This document shows, one piece after another, positions 7,881 through 16,735 of a stretch of DNA of 64,000 nucleotides. The notes beneath the pieces were generated by a model. The model was given only the letters and a program-made list of their open reading frames with translations. It was not told the DNA's origin and made no database searches. Source of the stretch: Paenibacillus sp. JZ16 (GTDB taxonomy: Bacteria > Bacillota > Bacilli > Paenibacillales > Paenibacillaceae); NCBI RefSeq assembly GCF_015326965.1, contig NZ_CP017659.1:806001-870000 (forward strand), written 5' to 3'. Numbering within the stretch: the stretch's first letter is position 1; every line of letters begins with the position of its first letter. A program made the translations under genes and the position numbers.

Positions 7881-8855
7881 CTACCAAAGGCTTGTATTGG
7901 AAGCCCGCTTGGCAATGGCGTTGACGACAAGGAGCAGCACCAGATTGATCAAAGAATTGAACAATCCGACCGCCGTGGCGAAGCTGTAGTTCGCGTTCAG
8001 CAATCCGATTTTGTACACATACGTGGAAATGATCTCGGACGTGGACAGGTTCAGCGGATTCTGCAGCAAGTACATTTTTTCGAAGCCGAGCGCCATGATG
8101 TTGCCTACGCTGAGAATCAAAATGATGACCGCTGCCGGCAAGATCCCAGGAAGATCGACATTCAGGATCTTCTGGAACCGATTGGCGCCGTCCACCTTGG
8201 CCGCTTCATATAAGGACGGGTCCACGCCCGCCAGGGCAGCAAGATAAATGACGGCGGAATAGCCCATGGTTTGCCATACGTCGGACAGCACGTAGATCGT
8301 GCGGAACATGCCAGGCTCTCCAAGATAATTGACCGCTTCAAAACCAAGCGCGCCAGTAATCGTATTCACGATCCCAAGACGCGGGGACAAGAACAGCATG
8401 ATGATGGACACCATGACCACCGTGGAGATGAAATATGGCGCATAGGTGACCATCTGCACGGTTTTTTTGAACCTTGCACTCTTCACCTCGTTTAAGGCCA
8501 GCGCTAGCAGAATCGGGATCGGAAACCCGACGATCAATTGATAGAACGAAATGTACAGCGTATTTTTGATCAGCGTCGCGAACGCCGGGTTGCGAAAAAA
8601 CATTTCGAAATACTGCGTACCGACCCATGGGCTGCCCCAAATTCCTTTCACCACGTTATAATTCTTGAAGGCAAGCACGGCGTTTGCCATAGGCAAGTAC
8701 TTGAAGATGATGAAATACAAGACCGGCGGAATGATCAGCAGATACAGCTGCCAATGTCTTCTGAAGCTTCGGGAGGCAAATCTCCCGATTTCCGAGCGTG
8801 TATTGCTCGGGGCTCTGACCGTTTTGGACTTGGAAAATAGAGTACTCAGTTCCAT
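7881..8855 (-). CDS. Carbohydrate ABC transporter permease, LplB type
   Basis: This permease of about 324 residues begins with the first membrane segment HWQLYLLIIPPVLYFIIFKY at ~35-55. The EAA loop reads DPSLYEAAKVDGANRFQKIL. I place the start at ATG 8855 (MELSTLFSKSK). The frame is open for 83 more residues upstream, but that stretch looks unlike any permease N-terminus. The AAGGAGGG site is only a base or two from the ATG, which is unusually tight. It is the first gene of the permease-permease-SBP unit and lies 276 bases after the AraC regulator gene. Confidence 0.9.
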   Translation of the reverse strand: MELSTLFSKSKTVRAPSNTRSEIGRFASRSFRRHWQLYLLIIPPVLYFIIFKYLPMANAVLAFKNYNVVKGIWGSPWVGTQYFEMFFRNPAFATLIKNTLYISFYQLIVGFPIPILLALALNEVKSARFKKTVQMVTYAPYFISTVVMVSIIMLFLSPRLGIVNTITGALGFEAVNYLGEPGMFRTIYVLSDVWQTMGYSAVIYLAALAGVDPSLYEAAKVDGANRFQKILNVDLPGILPAAVIILILSVGNIMALGFEKMYLLQNPLNLSTSEIISTYVYKIGLLNANYSFATAVGLFNSLINLVLLLVVNAIAKRASNTSLW

Positions 8856-8897
8856 CCCTCCTTCGATGAGTAACTGCCAATGAAGCCAGAACTTATT

Positions 8898-8911
8898 TGG
8901 CAGCGCTTTCT
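8898..8911 (-). promoter_or_regulatory. cre-like site upstream of the permease operon
   Basis: On the minus strand AGAAAGCGCTGCCA matches 12 of 14 positions of the CcpA consensus TGWAANCGNTNWCA. It lies 43-56 bases before the permease start. No convincing promoter was assigned in this 276-base gap. Confidence 0.45.
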
Positions 8912-9131
8912 TGTGCGTAATCATAAAATTGCAAGCTCGGCTTCGTAAAGGCACACTTTCTCCCTTACCGTACAATTTCGGAAACAGATGCTCTCCAGGC
9001 CTTGATTTCGCTCGGTTTTTCATTAGGCGGGTTCGATTAAAAAACATCCGCCAAGACGTTCGATCCATTCGTTTAAGCAGGCGGCTGACCTTCCTCTTTT
9101 CCACAAAAAGATTGGCGAACCCCCCGTCTCC

Positions 9132-11447
9132 TTAATCGGCCATTTGCCGAAATGTGCTCGGTGACACGCCACGAACCCGCTTGAAGGCCCTCCGGAACGA
9201 ATGCGCGCTATTATACCCCACCTGCGCGGCGATCTCGTCAATCGTCAAAAGGTTCTGCTGCAGCAGCTCGGCCGCCTTGCCGATCCTCACCAGTTCAACG
9301 TAGTCCGAAGGATTCGTTCCCGTGTGCTCCTTGAACATTTGGGAGATATATTTCTCGGGCTTCCCAATATGCTCCGCGATACGATAAAGCGTCAGCTCGG
9401 CGTCGGAATAACGCTCGTGGATGTAGCGGATAATCTCACCCACCGTTTCGGCGTGCATGTCGCATTTTTTCTTCCGGACATCCATGCAGATCTCATGAAT
9501 GAGCTGCCCGAATCGCTCCCTGAGCTGATCGACCCCGTCCGTCGTCGCAACTGCAGCGATCTGCTCTTTGATATGGTCGGTGAGCGGCTCGTCGTGGAAT
9601 ATTCTTTGTTCGGCCAGCTTCAGAAAGGTTCCCTTGAGCTCCATTACGAACTGCTGCGTCATATCATATGACAGCTCCCTCTCTTCAAAGTTCCGGCTGA
9701 ACAGCTGGTCAAGAAGGCGGCTTGTTTCCTCAAGTTCACCCGCCTTAAGCGTATTGAGCAAGCGTTGTTCGGATTCAATCGGATAATAGTACAGCTCCGT
9801 AGCCTTCATCGCGTCCTCAAACCGGGTGATGCCGACTGCCCCGGTGTGAACGGCATATTCCAGCGCTTGCTGCGCTTCGTTGAAAGAGTCGGCCACGCCG
9901 TTCCACGCTTCGAACGCCGAACCCAGCCCGATCGTGATCGACAATCGATGATGCCGATATACGGTATCGATCAGTTCAAGCAAACCGGCATCCAGGCGAC
10001 GAGTAAAGACGTCCAGCGCCTCTTCGGCAATCGGATGCACGAAAGCGATCTGGTCCGAACCCCAGTCCGTAACCAGCACATCGGGTTCCAGCCGGCTCAA
10101 AGCCTGCCGGACGATCAACCGGGCAACGCTGAGTTCCTGGATGATTTCTTCGCTGTCGGCACTGCCATATCCGGCGACTTTCAGAATGCCTGCGCGTCCT
10201 TGCTCGCCGCGGAGCGGGACTCCCGTCTGACTGGAGACCGCTTCGAGTTCGCGCAGCGTATAGAAGTCGCCAGTCAGCAACCGTTTGATAAACGCATCCC
10301 TAAGCAGCGGGAGCTGATCGTTCAGTGAGGACTCCAGCAATTTGTTGTTAGCGATCAAAGCCGCGATATTGCCAGCCAGGAAATCGTACTCGTTGCCGAT
10401 CTTCTCCCGGGAAATGTGGTTTTGTTCGCGAAACACGGACAGGAGCGACTGGACCTTTGCACTGTGCCGGTAAGCGAGGACAAGTCCAATCAACAAGCCA
10501 ATGAACAGCGCAGTCAGCGTAAACGTCGTCGTGACCCGCTGAATTATATCGGCCTTCGTCATCAGCGCCTGCTCCGGTATTCCGGCCATATAGGTCCAGC
10601 CGTTCAGATCGGACCGGATGGAGATCAACAGCCGTCCGTCTCCCGTGGGGATGACCTCGCCGTTCTCATCGGAAGAAGCTTCGGTGAAGCGCTTGGCCTC
10701 CTCTTCTCCGATGCCCTTGGACAAGATCAAGCTGCCTTCCCGGTCAGCAACCAACGCCCAGCCCCCGTATTGGTCCACGATATTTTGCAGCAGGCTGCCC
10801 ATATGATCTTCATCGATCAATACGCCGATCATCGCCTGCGGGTTGTTAAAGCTGTTAAGCGGGATCGATTGCAGAAACGTGACGGCCGGCGTCTCGACAA
10901 ACACCGTGTCGCGGATTTCCCGCCTATATTTCTTAAGCGGCATCATCTCGTTTAGATGCGGTTTCTTCAATACGGCCTCCTCCCACTCCTCGAACGTCAA
11001 CCCTTCAAGCCGATTCGCCTCGTAATAATGCTCGGGCCGGTAATAGACGGTATTCGGCGTAATAATGGCGTTGTAATTACGTATGTAGATGAAGAAATCG
11101 GAGAGGTAATCATTCGTGCTGCTGTACATGGACAGGCTGCGCTGCATGCGTCCCAAGCCGTAAACGTTGTTGCTGTCGAGCGGCTTGGGATCAGCGATCA
11201 GACGATATAGATCCTGATTGATCGCAAGCTGCTTCGTGAAGGTTTCCACCTCCACCAGATGACGCTCGATGATCTCTTTTCCCAGATTCAAGGAACTCAG
11301 ACTGTTTTCAATTGAGCTTGCTTTCGCCACTTCAATCGAAGTCCTGTACGATGCATAGCCCGCAATTTGGGGGATCAAGAGAACAATCAAGTAGGAAATC
11401 AGAAATCTGCGGAACACCGGGGAGAACTTGGACCATAAACGCTGCAT
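9132..11447 (-). CDS. Membrane-bound AraC-family regulator with extracellular sensor domain
   Basis: The protein has about 771 residues. A first membrane helix (FLISYLIVLLIPQIAGY, ~10-27) and a second near ~305 (TLTALFIGLLIGLVLAY) bracket a roughly 270-residue extracellular Cache-like sensor. A cytoplasmic region follows, and a C-terminal AraC double-HTH (LYRIAEHIGKPEKYISQMFK, then IDEIAAQVGYNSAHSFRRAF). The architecture matches Bacillus YtdP-type regulators that lie next to LplABC/YtcQP transporters. ATG 11447 has GAGGAGGG five bases upstream. It likely senses the sugar or the binding protein outside and activates the adjacent importer. Confidence 0.9.
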   Translation of the reverse strand: MQRLWSKFSPVFRRFLISYLIVLLIPQIAGYASYRTSIEVAKASSIENSLSSLNLGKEIIERHLVEVETFTKQLAINQDLYRLIADPKPLDSNNVYGLGRMQRSLSMYSSTNDYLSDFFIYIRNYNAIITPNTVYYRPEHYYEANRLEGLTFEEWEEAVLKKPHLNEMMPLKKYRREIRDTVFVETPAVTFLQSIPLNSFNNPQAMIGVLIDEDHMGSLLQNIVDQYGGWALVADREGSLILSKGIGEEEAKRFTEASSDENGEVIPTGDGRLLISIRSDLNGWTYMAGIPEQALMTKADIIQRVTTTFTLTALFIGLLIGLVLAYRHSAKVQSLLSVFREQNHISREKIGNEYDFLAGNIAALIANNKLLESSLNDQLPLLRDAFIKRLLTGDFYTLRELEAVSSQTGVPLRGEQGRAGILKVAGYGSADSEEIIQELSVARLIVRQALSRLEPDVLVTDWGSDQIAFVHPIAEEALDVFTRRLDAGLLELIDTVYRHHRLSITIGLGSAFEAWNGVADSFNEAQQALEYAVHTGAVGITRFEDAMKATELYYYPIESEQRLLNTLKAGELEETSRLLDQLFSRNFEERELSYDMTQQFVMELKGTFLKLAEQRIFHDEPLTDHIKEQIAAVATTDGVDQLRERFGQLIHEICMDVRKKKCDMHAETVGEIIRYIHERYSDAELTLYRIAEHIGKPEKYISQMFKEHTGTNPSDYVELVRIGKAAELLQQNLLTIDEIAAQVGYNSAHSFRRAFKRVRGVSPSTFRQMAD

Positions 11448-11463
11448 ACGTACCCTCCTCAAT

Positions 11464-11477
11464 AGAAAGCGTTCTCA
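11464..11477 (-). promoter_or_regulatory. cre-like site before the membrane AraC gene
   Basis: Read on the plus strand, AGAAAGCGTTCTCA matches 13 of 14 positions of the cre consensus; on the minus strand it matches 12. It ends 17 bases before the start codon, so CcpA binding here could block transcription of the regulator. Confidence 0.5.
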
Positions 11478-11521
11478 AAGTAAGGCAATACGATGATACA
11501 CTTGACTGTTCGCAAGAAAAA

Positions 11522-11549
11522 GGTACAATTCCTTCCTCGGGGTACAATT
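11522..11549 (-). repeat. Direct repeat GGTACAATT x2 upstream of the membrane AraC gene
   Basis: GGTACAATT occurs at 11522-11530 and 11541-11549, 19 bases apart start to start. That is close to two helical turns, as expected for an AraC-family activator. It lies 75-102 bases before the regulator start and may be an autoregulatory site. The remainder of 11448-11822 holds the terminator below and nothing else recognised. Confidence 0.4.
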
Positions 11550-11722
11550 TGCTTACGATATGGCTACCGGCTAGGTGAAGAATGGCCGCAAAACTCCTTT
11601 ACAAGGCAATAGGATAAACCGGAGTAATCGCCTAGGGCATAGGGGGAACCCAGGACTGCGCTTTGCTCCCTTTCATGCATCCAACTATAATCTGCTGAAA
11701 TTTCGGATCAATTCCAGCCCAA

Positions 11723-11776
11723 AACAAAGAGCTGCCCTTCCAAGTCGCCTGTATGACCTGGAGACAGCTCTTTGTT
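11723..11776 (-). terminator. Intrinsic terminator of the GH30 gene
   Basis: AACAAAGAGCTG (11723-11734) pairs with CAGCTCTTTGTT (11765-11776), with an inner CCAGGTC/GACTTGG helix. Read on the minus strand, the stem is followed by TTTT. It lies 46 bases past the GH30 stop. Confidence 0.75.
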
Positions 11777-11822
11777 AAAATGATTTACCTTTGTGATAAC
11801 TACCAGTACCGTTGACGGTGAG

Positions 11823-13091
11823 TTACCGCCCGAGTTCGCCTACAAAGGTCGTAACGCTCTGCGCGGGAAGATGGGCCCAGTAGTTGCTCCCCGTTACATT
11901 GAGTGTCGTTCCGGGTTGAAGATTGCTGCTGCTGCTCGTGATCCACCTTGATACCTGCGAAACCGATCCGTTCTGCAGCACAAAGTTCTGATTGACCCCG
12001 GCGCTGCTCCGGTTAATCGCAACGATAACGATTTTGTTGTCACCTTTATAGGCTGATACGTAAACGTTGGATTCAGGATTTTTCGTGGCATCCACCCTGA
12101 CATAGCCGGGGCGGACAAATTTGGAGAAATGAGCCATATTGTAGCCGCGTTTGCTGATCGTGCCGTCCTCCTTCATCGGACCGTAAGATCTGCGGATATA
12201 CCACCACACGTAGGCTTGAAAATCGCCCTCCACCATCGCGTTGTGGATATGGTAAGACACATCCAGGGCTTCGGGCCAGCGATCCGCCGAGTTGTTGTCG
12301 CTGTTCGGATAGTATACCTCCGTCATCCAGAGATCTTTTCCCGCTCCTTTTTGTTTGAATAGCGGATAAGCGAAATTGCTAATCGGGGTCCCGTACAGAT
12401 GAGCCCCGAGAATATCCATATTGGCAAGCGCCTGGGGATCATTCAAAATCGGATCCGACATATTTTTCAGATACTGGAACGATTCCGGCGCGATGACTCT
12501 CGTGTTGATCGATCCGGCATTTTCTTTCATAAACCGAAGCATTTCCTGCGGTGTCCACCACGTCCAGTCATGTGCATAATCGGGCTCGTTTTGGACGGAT
12601 ATCGCATACAGATCGACGCCATTGTTTCTCATGTACGTCACGAAATCGTTAAGATGCTGGGCATACGCGGCATATTTGTCGTAACGAAGCCGCTTTGCCG
12701 TTGTATCGCCGTTATGGTTGAAGGTCTCGACCATATCGGCCGGCGGATTCCAAGGGGAAGCAAATACGATGGCTCCAAGGGCAATGGCCCGTTTGGCCGT
12801 CTCCAGCTCACGATGCCACTGATTTCGGTCTTCATGCACGTAGATTCTTAATATTGAGAAACCTAACTGATTCGCCCCGTTTCCGAATGCGATATCTCTC
12901 TGTGCTGCCGTCAAATCGCCGATCCATGCCGGGTGGTTGATGCCTCCGAAGCCGCGAATCACTTGCTTCTCCGAGGAAACATTGATGACGGCATCGCTGG
13001 CTGCGGCAATATTTCCAGGTGCAACCAGAATGGACAAAGCGATGGCAAGAGACAAACATACGCATAAGAATTTCTTAAATCGTAAATTCAT
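11823..13091 (-). CDS. xynC: Glucuronoxylanase, glycoside hydrolase family 30 subfamily 8
   Basis: This 422-residue secreted enzyme has the same length as Bacillus XynC. A signal peptide (MNLRFKKFLCVCLSLAIALS, cleavage near AAAS at ~32) precedes an (alpha/beta)8 barrel and a beta-sandwich. The acid/base Glu lies in SVQNEPDYAHDW (about 169) and the nucleophile in LWMTEVYYPN (about 258). The block WWYIRRSYGPMKEDG carries the Tyr/Arg residues that bind the methylglucuronic acid side chain, the hallmark of GH30_8. It should cut xylan two sugars from each glucuronate branch. It lies 68 bases after the isomerase gene, probably co-transcribed, and ends at a strong terminator. Confidence 0.95.
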   Translation of the reverse strand: MNLRFKKFLCVCLSLAIALSILVAPGNIAAASDAVINVSSEKQVIRGFGGINHPAWIGDLTAAQRDIAFGNGANQLGFSILRIYVHEDRNQWHRELETAKRAIALGAIVFASPWNPPADMVETFNHNGDTTAKRLRYDKYAAYAQHLNDFVTYMRNNGVDLYAISVQNEPDYAHDWTWWTPQEMLRFMKENAGSINTRVIAPESFQYLKNMSDPILNDPQALANMDILGAHLYGTPISNFAYPLFKQKGAGKDLWMTEVYYPNSDNNSADRWPEALDVSYHIHNAMVEGDFQAYVWWYIRRSYGPMKEDGTISKRGYNMAHFSKFVRPGYVRVDATKNPESNVYVSAYKGDNKIVIVAINRSSAGVNQNFVLQNGSVSQVSRWITSSSSNLQPGTTLNVTGSNYWAHLPAQSVTTFVGELGR

Positions 13092-13159
13092 GAGACTGCT
13101 CCTCTCGAATTTTTTGGCTCCTCAAACCAAGGTCACGCGTTGAATCAATATTCAGCCGG

Positions 13160-13984
13160 TCAATTCCATTCCATTGCTTGCTCCGCTAACAATCGCTTTA
13201 TCGCTTTGGATGCCACAACGAAAAGCCCCGGATTCGTGAATCCCTCGAATATTCCGGCGGCGCGCAGATGCGGCTCCAACGACATAAACCCTGAAAATCG
13301 CCTGCGGCTGAGCTCATGAATGAGCTCGCGGAGCTCGCCGTCGCCATCCCCTGCAGGTACGACTGTCCCCTTCCCCATGATGGCGTCTTTCACATGAACA
13401 TACGACGTATAGTCGCCTATCAGTGGATAGGCCTCATTAACGGGCTTCACGCCGCACTGCACGAAATTCGCCGGATCAAAGGCTGCCCGCAAATGGCAGG
13501 ATGAAACCGTTTGAAGCAGATCCAAACATCGCTCGCCGGTGTCTCCATAAATATGGCTTTCATTCTCATGAAGCAGAACCACGCCTTCGCGTTCAGCCAA
13601 TTGAGCGAGTCGTTGCATGCGCCGTAACACCTCAGGCCGATGCTTCTCGTAGTCCCCGTCCGGAATGTAAAAGGAGAACACGCGTACAAAAGGCGCATGG
13701 AAAAACTTAGCTAGACGAACGGCACGCCGAGCGTCTTCGAGATGGGTTTCAAAGTCGTCGGTGATTTGGATTTTCCCGATCGGCGATCCGATCGAGGAGA
13801 CTCCGACCCTCCGCTCCGCTAATCGTTCTTTCACGGTCAACGCTTCCTTTTTCGTCAGCTGCAGCACATTTTTCCCCCAAACGCCTCGAAGCTCAAGATA
13901 ACGGATGCTTTCGGATTCTAGGACATCCAGCTGTACATCCAAATCCGGGGATATCTCGTCTGCAAATCCGGTTAACGTAATCAT
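13160..13984 (-). CDS. Sugar phosphate isomerase/epimerase-like TIM-barrel protein
   Basis: This 274-residue TIM-barrel protein begins MITLTGFADEISPDLDVQLD and carries the metal-site motifs LLHENESHIYGDT, FDPANFVQCG, YVHVKDA and SLEPHL. It belongs to the xylose-isomerase-like superfamily but is clearly different from the isomerase at 4090-4977. It has no signal peptide and should act in the cytosol on an imported sugar or derivative. It is divergent from an AraC gene and lies just upstream of the GH30 gene. Confidence 0.85.
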   Translation of the reverse strand: MITLTGFADEISPDLDVQLDVLESESIRYLELRGVWGKNVLQLTKKEALTVKERLAERRVGVSSIGSPIGKIQITDDFETHLEDARRAVRLAKFFHAPFVRVFSFYIPDGDYEKHRPEVLRRMQRLAQLAEREGVVLLHENESHIYGDTGERCLDLLQTVSSCHLRAAFDPANFVQCGVKPVNEAYPLIGDYTSYVHVKDAIMGKGTVVPAGDGDGELRELIHELSRRRFSGFMSLEPHLRAAGIFEGFTNPGLFVVASKAIKRLLAEQAMEWN

Positions 13985-14064
13985 TGGACCCTTCCTTTCT
14001 TAACGGCGGATGATTTCACATGATCAAGCGGCGATACATTGGGAAAAGACCATCCAACCACAGG

Positions 14065-14091
14065 TTGTAAATGTTCATGAGAACATTACAA
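14065..14091. promoter_or_regulatory. Near-perfect dyad in the isomerase/AraC divergent region
   Basis: TTGTAAATGTTC and GAACATTACAA flank an ATGA centre; the arms match except for one extra A in the left arm. The dyad lies 28 bases before the AraC start and 80 bases from the isomerase start, so one bound dimer could control both directions. Confidence 0.5.
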
Positions 14092-14118
14092 TTTGTTTAA
14101 AAAGGAGGCGATATCCGC

Positions 14119-14901
14119 ATGGAGCTCGAGTATCACCCTCATCTTGTACCGAATATTTTTCTGTTCGTGGACCGCAGATGTTATCCGGATTGGAGAATTC
14201 AGAAGGCCCGCATCGGATTTCACGATTTGACGTTCGTCGTTGATGGCCGGGCAAACTACTACATTGACGGCAAAAAATTTGCAGTTGAGGCGGGCGACCT
14301 GGTCTACGTTCCGGGGGGAAGCGTACGGGAAGCCCATACGTGCAAGGAATCTCCCATGCATGCGTATCCGTTCAATTTTTTCTGGGCCGAGCCGCACAAT
14401 CATATCCGGCTTCCGTTTGGCGTTGTAACGAAGAAATTGATCACCAAGGAGATACTTGCCTACATCCGGGAGTTCAACCACGTGTGGATGAATAAACAAC
14501 CGTTTTATAGGATCCATGCCCGTGCATTGTTCGAACTCATTCTCCACCGGCTGCTTCACGGCATGCATCGCCAAACGATCATGCATATGGACCCGCGGAT
14601 CAAGAAGCTGACCGCCATCATCGAAGAACACTATGCGGAAGACTTGTCGTTTAACGACTTCGCCGAGCAGTTCAACCTCCATCCCGTTTATTTAGGGAAA
14701 CTATTCAAAAAGAATACCGGTTCGACCTACAAGGAATACCTGCAGCGGATACGCGTGAATAACGCTGAAATCATGCTGATGGCCGGCGGCGTTACCGTGA
14801 CGGAAGCCGCCGAATCCAGCGGCTTTCAAGATCTTTCCTATTTCAGCAAAGTGTTCAAGGAAGCGAAAGGCTATCCACCGTCTGCCGTTAAGAAGCATTG
14901 A
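14119..14901 (+). CDS. AraC-family transcriptional regulator with N-terminal cupin-like domain
   Basis: The 260-residue protein has an N-terminal cupin-type sugar-binding region (LTFVVDGRANYYIDGKKF, AGDLVYVPGGSVREAH) and a C-terminal AraC double-HTH (SFNDFAEQFNLHPVYLGKLF, then EAAESSGFQDLSYFSKVF). AAGGAGG lies nine bases before ATG 14119. It is divergent from the isomerase-xynC pair across a 134-base region containing a dyad, and it probably regulates that pair in response to a pentose-containing inducer (inference). Confidence 0.9.
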   Translation: MELEYHPHLVPNIFLFVDRRCYPDWRIQKARIGFHDLTFVVDGRANYYIDGKKFAVEAGDLVYVPGGSVREAHTCKESPMHAYPFNFFWAEPHNHIRLPFGVVTKKLITKEILAYIREFNHVWMNKQPFYRIHARALFELILHRLLHGMHRQTIMHMDPRIKKLTAIIEEHYAEDLSFNDFAEQFNLHPVYLGKLFKKNTGSTYKEYLQRIRVNNAEIMLMAGGVTVTEAAESSGFQDLSYFSKVFKEAKGYPPSAVKKH

Positions 14902-14989
14902 CTTGAAATCGCTTCCATATGTAACGCCGTACCTGACTCCCCCTTCAAAATGACGGGAGGACTGGCTGAGATTCCTTTTGGAACCACGG

Positions 14990-16384
14990 TTACTTTTTCC
15001 AAACCGCATCAATCGCTGCCTGGAACGGCCCTTTGTATTTCTCGACGACCGTCGATACCGGGATGCCTTCCATGATTTCCCCTATAAATTCGTAATATGG
15101 CATCGATGGGTATCCGCTCTCGGTATCGATCACTTTAATGCTCTCACCGGCCATCTTGGCATTCTGAATATCGTCCTCGTTGCTGAATAAAGTCTCCAGC
15201 GTAGATTGTTTCGGATAGTCGTAGATCGAGTCGATATCGTTGATTCTCTCGTAAATATAAATCAGACGTTCGGGATGCTCCACGGCGCTTGGAATCGTCA
15301 GGTAATTCGGGATCGTATTATGCGAATGATAACTTGATGCGCTTGGCCCTTTCGGAAATGGGAGGAATCCGATATCGTAATCCGGCATGTCCTGTTTGAA
15401 GTTTTCCATTTCATAATCGCTGCCTGCAACCATCAATGTGTTGCCTTGGCGGAAGAATTGGCCCGGCTCGGTCCAGTCTCCCCCTTCCGTTGGCCTCCCG
15501 ACCGACTCGGTTGCGAGGCGCGACAAGAAGTTCAGCACTTCCAAGGTTTTTGGATCCTCAAGGCCTTGCTTATCGAGAATGACCAGATTCGCTTCGTTCG
15601 AGGCCATTGCAGGAACCAGCAAGGAAGCGGTTGCAAGACCCCAAATATCCAACTTGCCGTCGTTATTTGAATCTTTGTTCGCTTCTTTCGCGACTTGAAT
15701 GAACGTATCCCAATTCCATTTGTCTTCGTTCACGTATTCCTGCAACGGCTTCATGCCCAATTGATTCATTAACGTGCGGTTATAGAAAATGCCAGATGAC
15801 GCGCCGTTGATGCCCGTCCTGAACCCGTAGCCCCTTCCTTCGTATTGGGAGTACTCGTTCGTGTACTGCTGGATGAATACCTTCTCGTTCTTGGTGTATT
15901 CATCCACGGGCGCGAACAAACCTTGATTGACCAGCGTCGGAATCATCCATGGCCTCGCGACCCGGATGATGTCGCCGATCGGTTCGCCCGCCACCAGCGA
16001 GGCTGTCACCTTATCCTGGTACTCGCCGAAATCCACGATCACATATTCCATTTTAAAATTATGCTTCTTCATCAGCTCTTCCAAATTCTGTTTCCGTTTA
16101 ATGTTGTCAGGATTGTCTTCCTGGATCGACTCATCATACCAGGACACCCATTTGATGGTGCGTCCGCCCATATCAAAATCCAATTCCGGCGTGCCGGTTG
16201 TTTCTTCCTGGCCGTTTGATTCGTCTGCCGGCTCCTCGTTTTTTGCTTCCGCAGGCGCGTTGACGGCTTCATTCACTTTGCCGGGCTCGACGGTCTTCAC
16301 GTCGCTGCCCGAGCCGCTGCTGCATGCCGTCATGATCACTAGAATCAGACTGCAGAACAGCAGGCTGATCTTTCGCATCCACAT
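14990..16384 (-). CDS. Extracellular solute-binding lipoprotein, orphan
   Basis: The 464-residue lipoprotein has the signal MWMRKISLLFCSLILVIMTAC, an Ala/Glu-rich linker (~25-65), then a type-1 binding-protein fold beginning GGRTIKWVSWYDESIQEDNP. It carries a calcium-loop-like KDSNNDGKLDIWG. It is a close paralogue of the protein at 55056-56453: they share long runs such as NRTLMNQLG, PLQEYVNED and PTEGGDWTEPGQFFRQGNTL. Unlike that one it has no permease genes beside it, so it probably feeds a permease pair encoded elsewhere, perhaps the 51-52 kb pair. AAGGGGGG sits nine bases before the start. Confidence 0.92.
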   Translation of the reverse strand: MWMRKISLLFCSLILVIMTACSSGSGSDVKTVEPGKVNEAVNAPAEAKNEEPADESNGQEETTGTPELDFDMGGRTIKWVSWYDESIQEDNPDNIKRKQNLEELMKKHNFKMEYVIVDFGEYQDKVTASLVAGEPIGDIIRVARPWMIPTLVNQGLFAPVDEYTKNEKVFIQQYTNEYSQYEGRGYGFRTGINGASSGIFYNRTLMNQLGMKPLQEYVNEDKWNWDTFIQVAKEANKDSNNDGKLDIWGLATASLLVPAMASNEANLVILDKQGLEDPKTLEVLNFLSRLATESVGRPTEGGDWTEPGQFFRQGNTLMVAGSDYEMENFKQDMPDYDIGFLPFPKGPSASSYHSHNTIPNYLTIPSAVEHPERLIYIYERINDIDSIYDYPKQSTLETLFSNEDDIQNAKMAGESIKVIDTESGYPSMPYYEFIGEIMEGIPVSTVVEKYKGPFQAAIDAVWKK

Positions 16385-16409
16385 GCGTTATTTCCCCCCT
16401 TAATTTTTG

Positions 16410-16440
16410 GCTGCATGAATATGCAGCGCTTTCATTTTGA
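16410..16440 (-). promoter_or_regulatory. Dyad and partial cre in the orphan SBP leader
   Basis: GCTGCAT-GAAT-ATGCAGC (16410-16427) is a perfect 7+7 dyad just ahead of the ribosome site. On the minus strand it overlaps AAATGAAAGCGCTGCATAT, where TGAAAGCGCTGCAT matches 11 of 14 cre positions and resembles the AAATGTAAGCGCTAA box found at 35.4 and 56.5 kb. The 16440-16640 stretch holds nothing else recognised. Confidence 0.4.
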
Positions 16441-16639
16441 TGCTCACCAAGATCATATAACTGCTTGCGAAAACGAACCATAGAGAAACTAAACACGATT
16501 TGTAATTACTAAAAGTGTTGATGCTCTGGGCAACGCAAAGGGCCGGAAAGTGGAAAGCGCATGAGCGTCGGCTAGACGGTGTGCCCAATCTAAATCCATC
16601 ATTGGAAAGGATTAACCTCGGGTTCACGTCGTCAAAACG

Positions 16640-16687
16640 CAAAAGAAGCGCTGCGTACCCGCACACGGGAACACGGCGCTTCTTTTG
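16640..16687 (-). terminator. Terminator of the GH43 gene ending at 16736
   Basis: CAAAAGAAGCGC (16640-16651) pairs with GCGCTTCTTTTG (16676-16687), with an inner CCCG/CGGG helix. On the minus strand the 3' arm ends CTTCTTTTGCGTTTT. The A/T-rich arms would let it work in both directions. Confidence 0.75.
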
Positions 16688-16735
16688 TTCTTCATGTTCA
16701 ACAATTCGCACAAACCCAGAAAAGTTGTTGTTCCG

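Noticed and set aside
8856..9104. In-frame 83-residue N-terminal extension of the LplB-type permease.
   Set aside because: Arg/Lys-rich, unlike any permease N-terminus, and it covers the expected regulatory gap; start placed at 8855.
14937..14965. CTCCC/GGGAG hairpin between the AraC gene and the orphan SBP gene.
   Set aside because: Short stem, large loop and no T-run; too weak to call a terminator.
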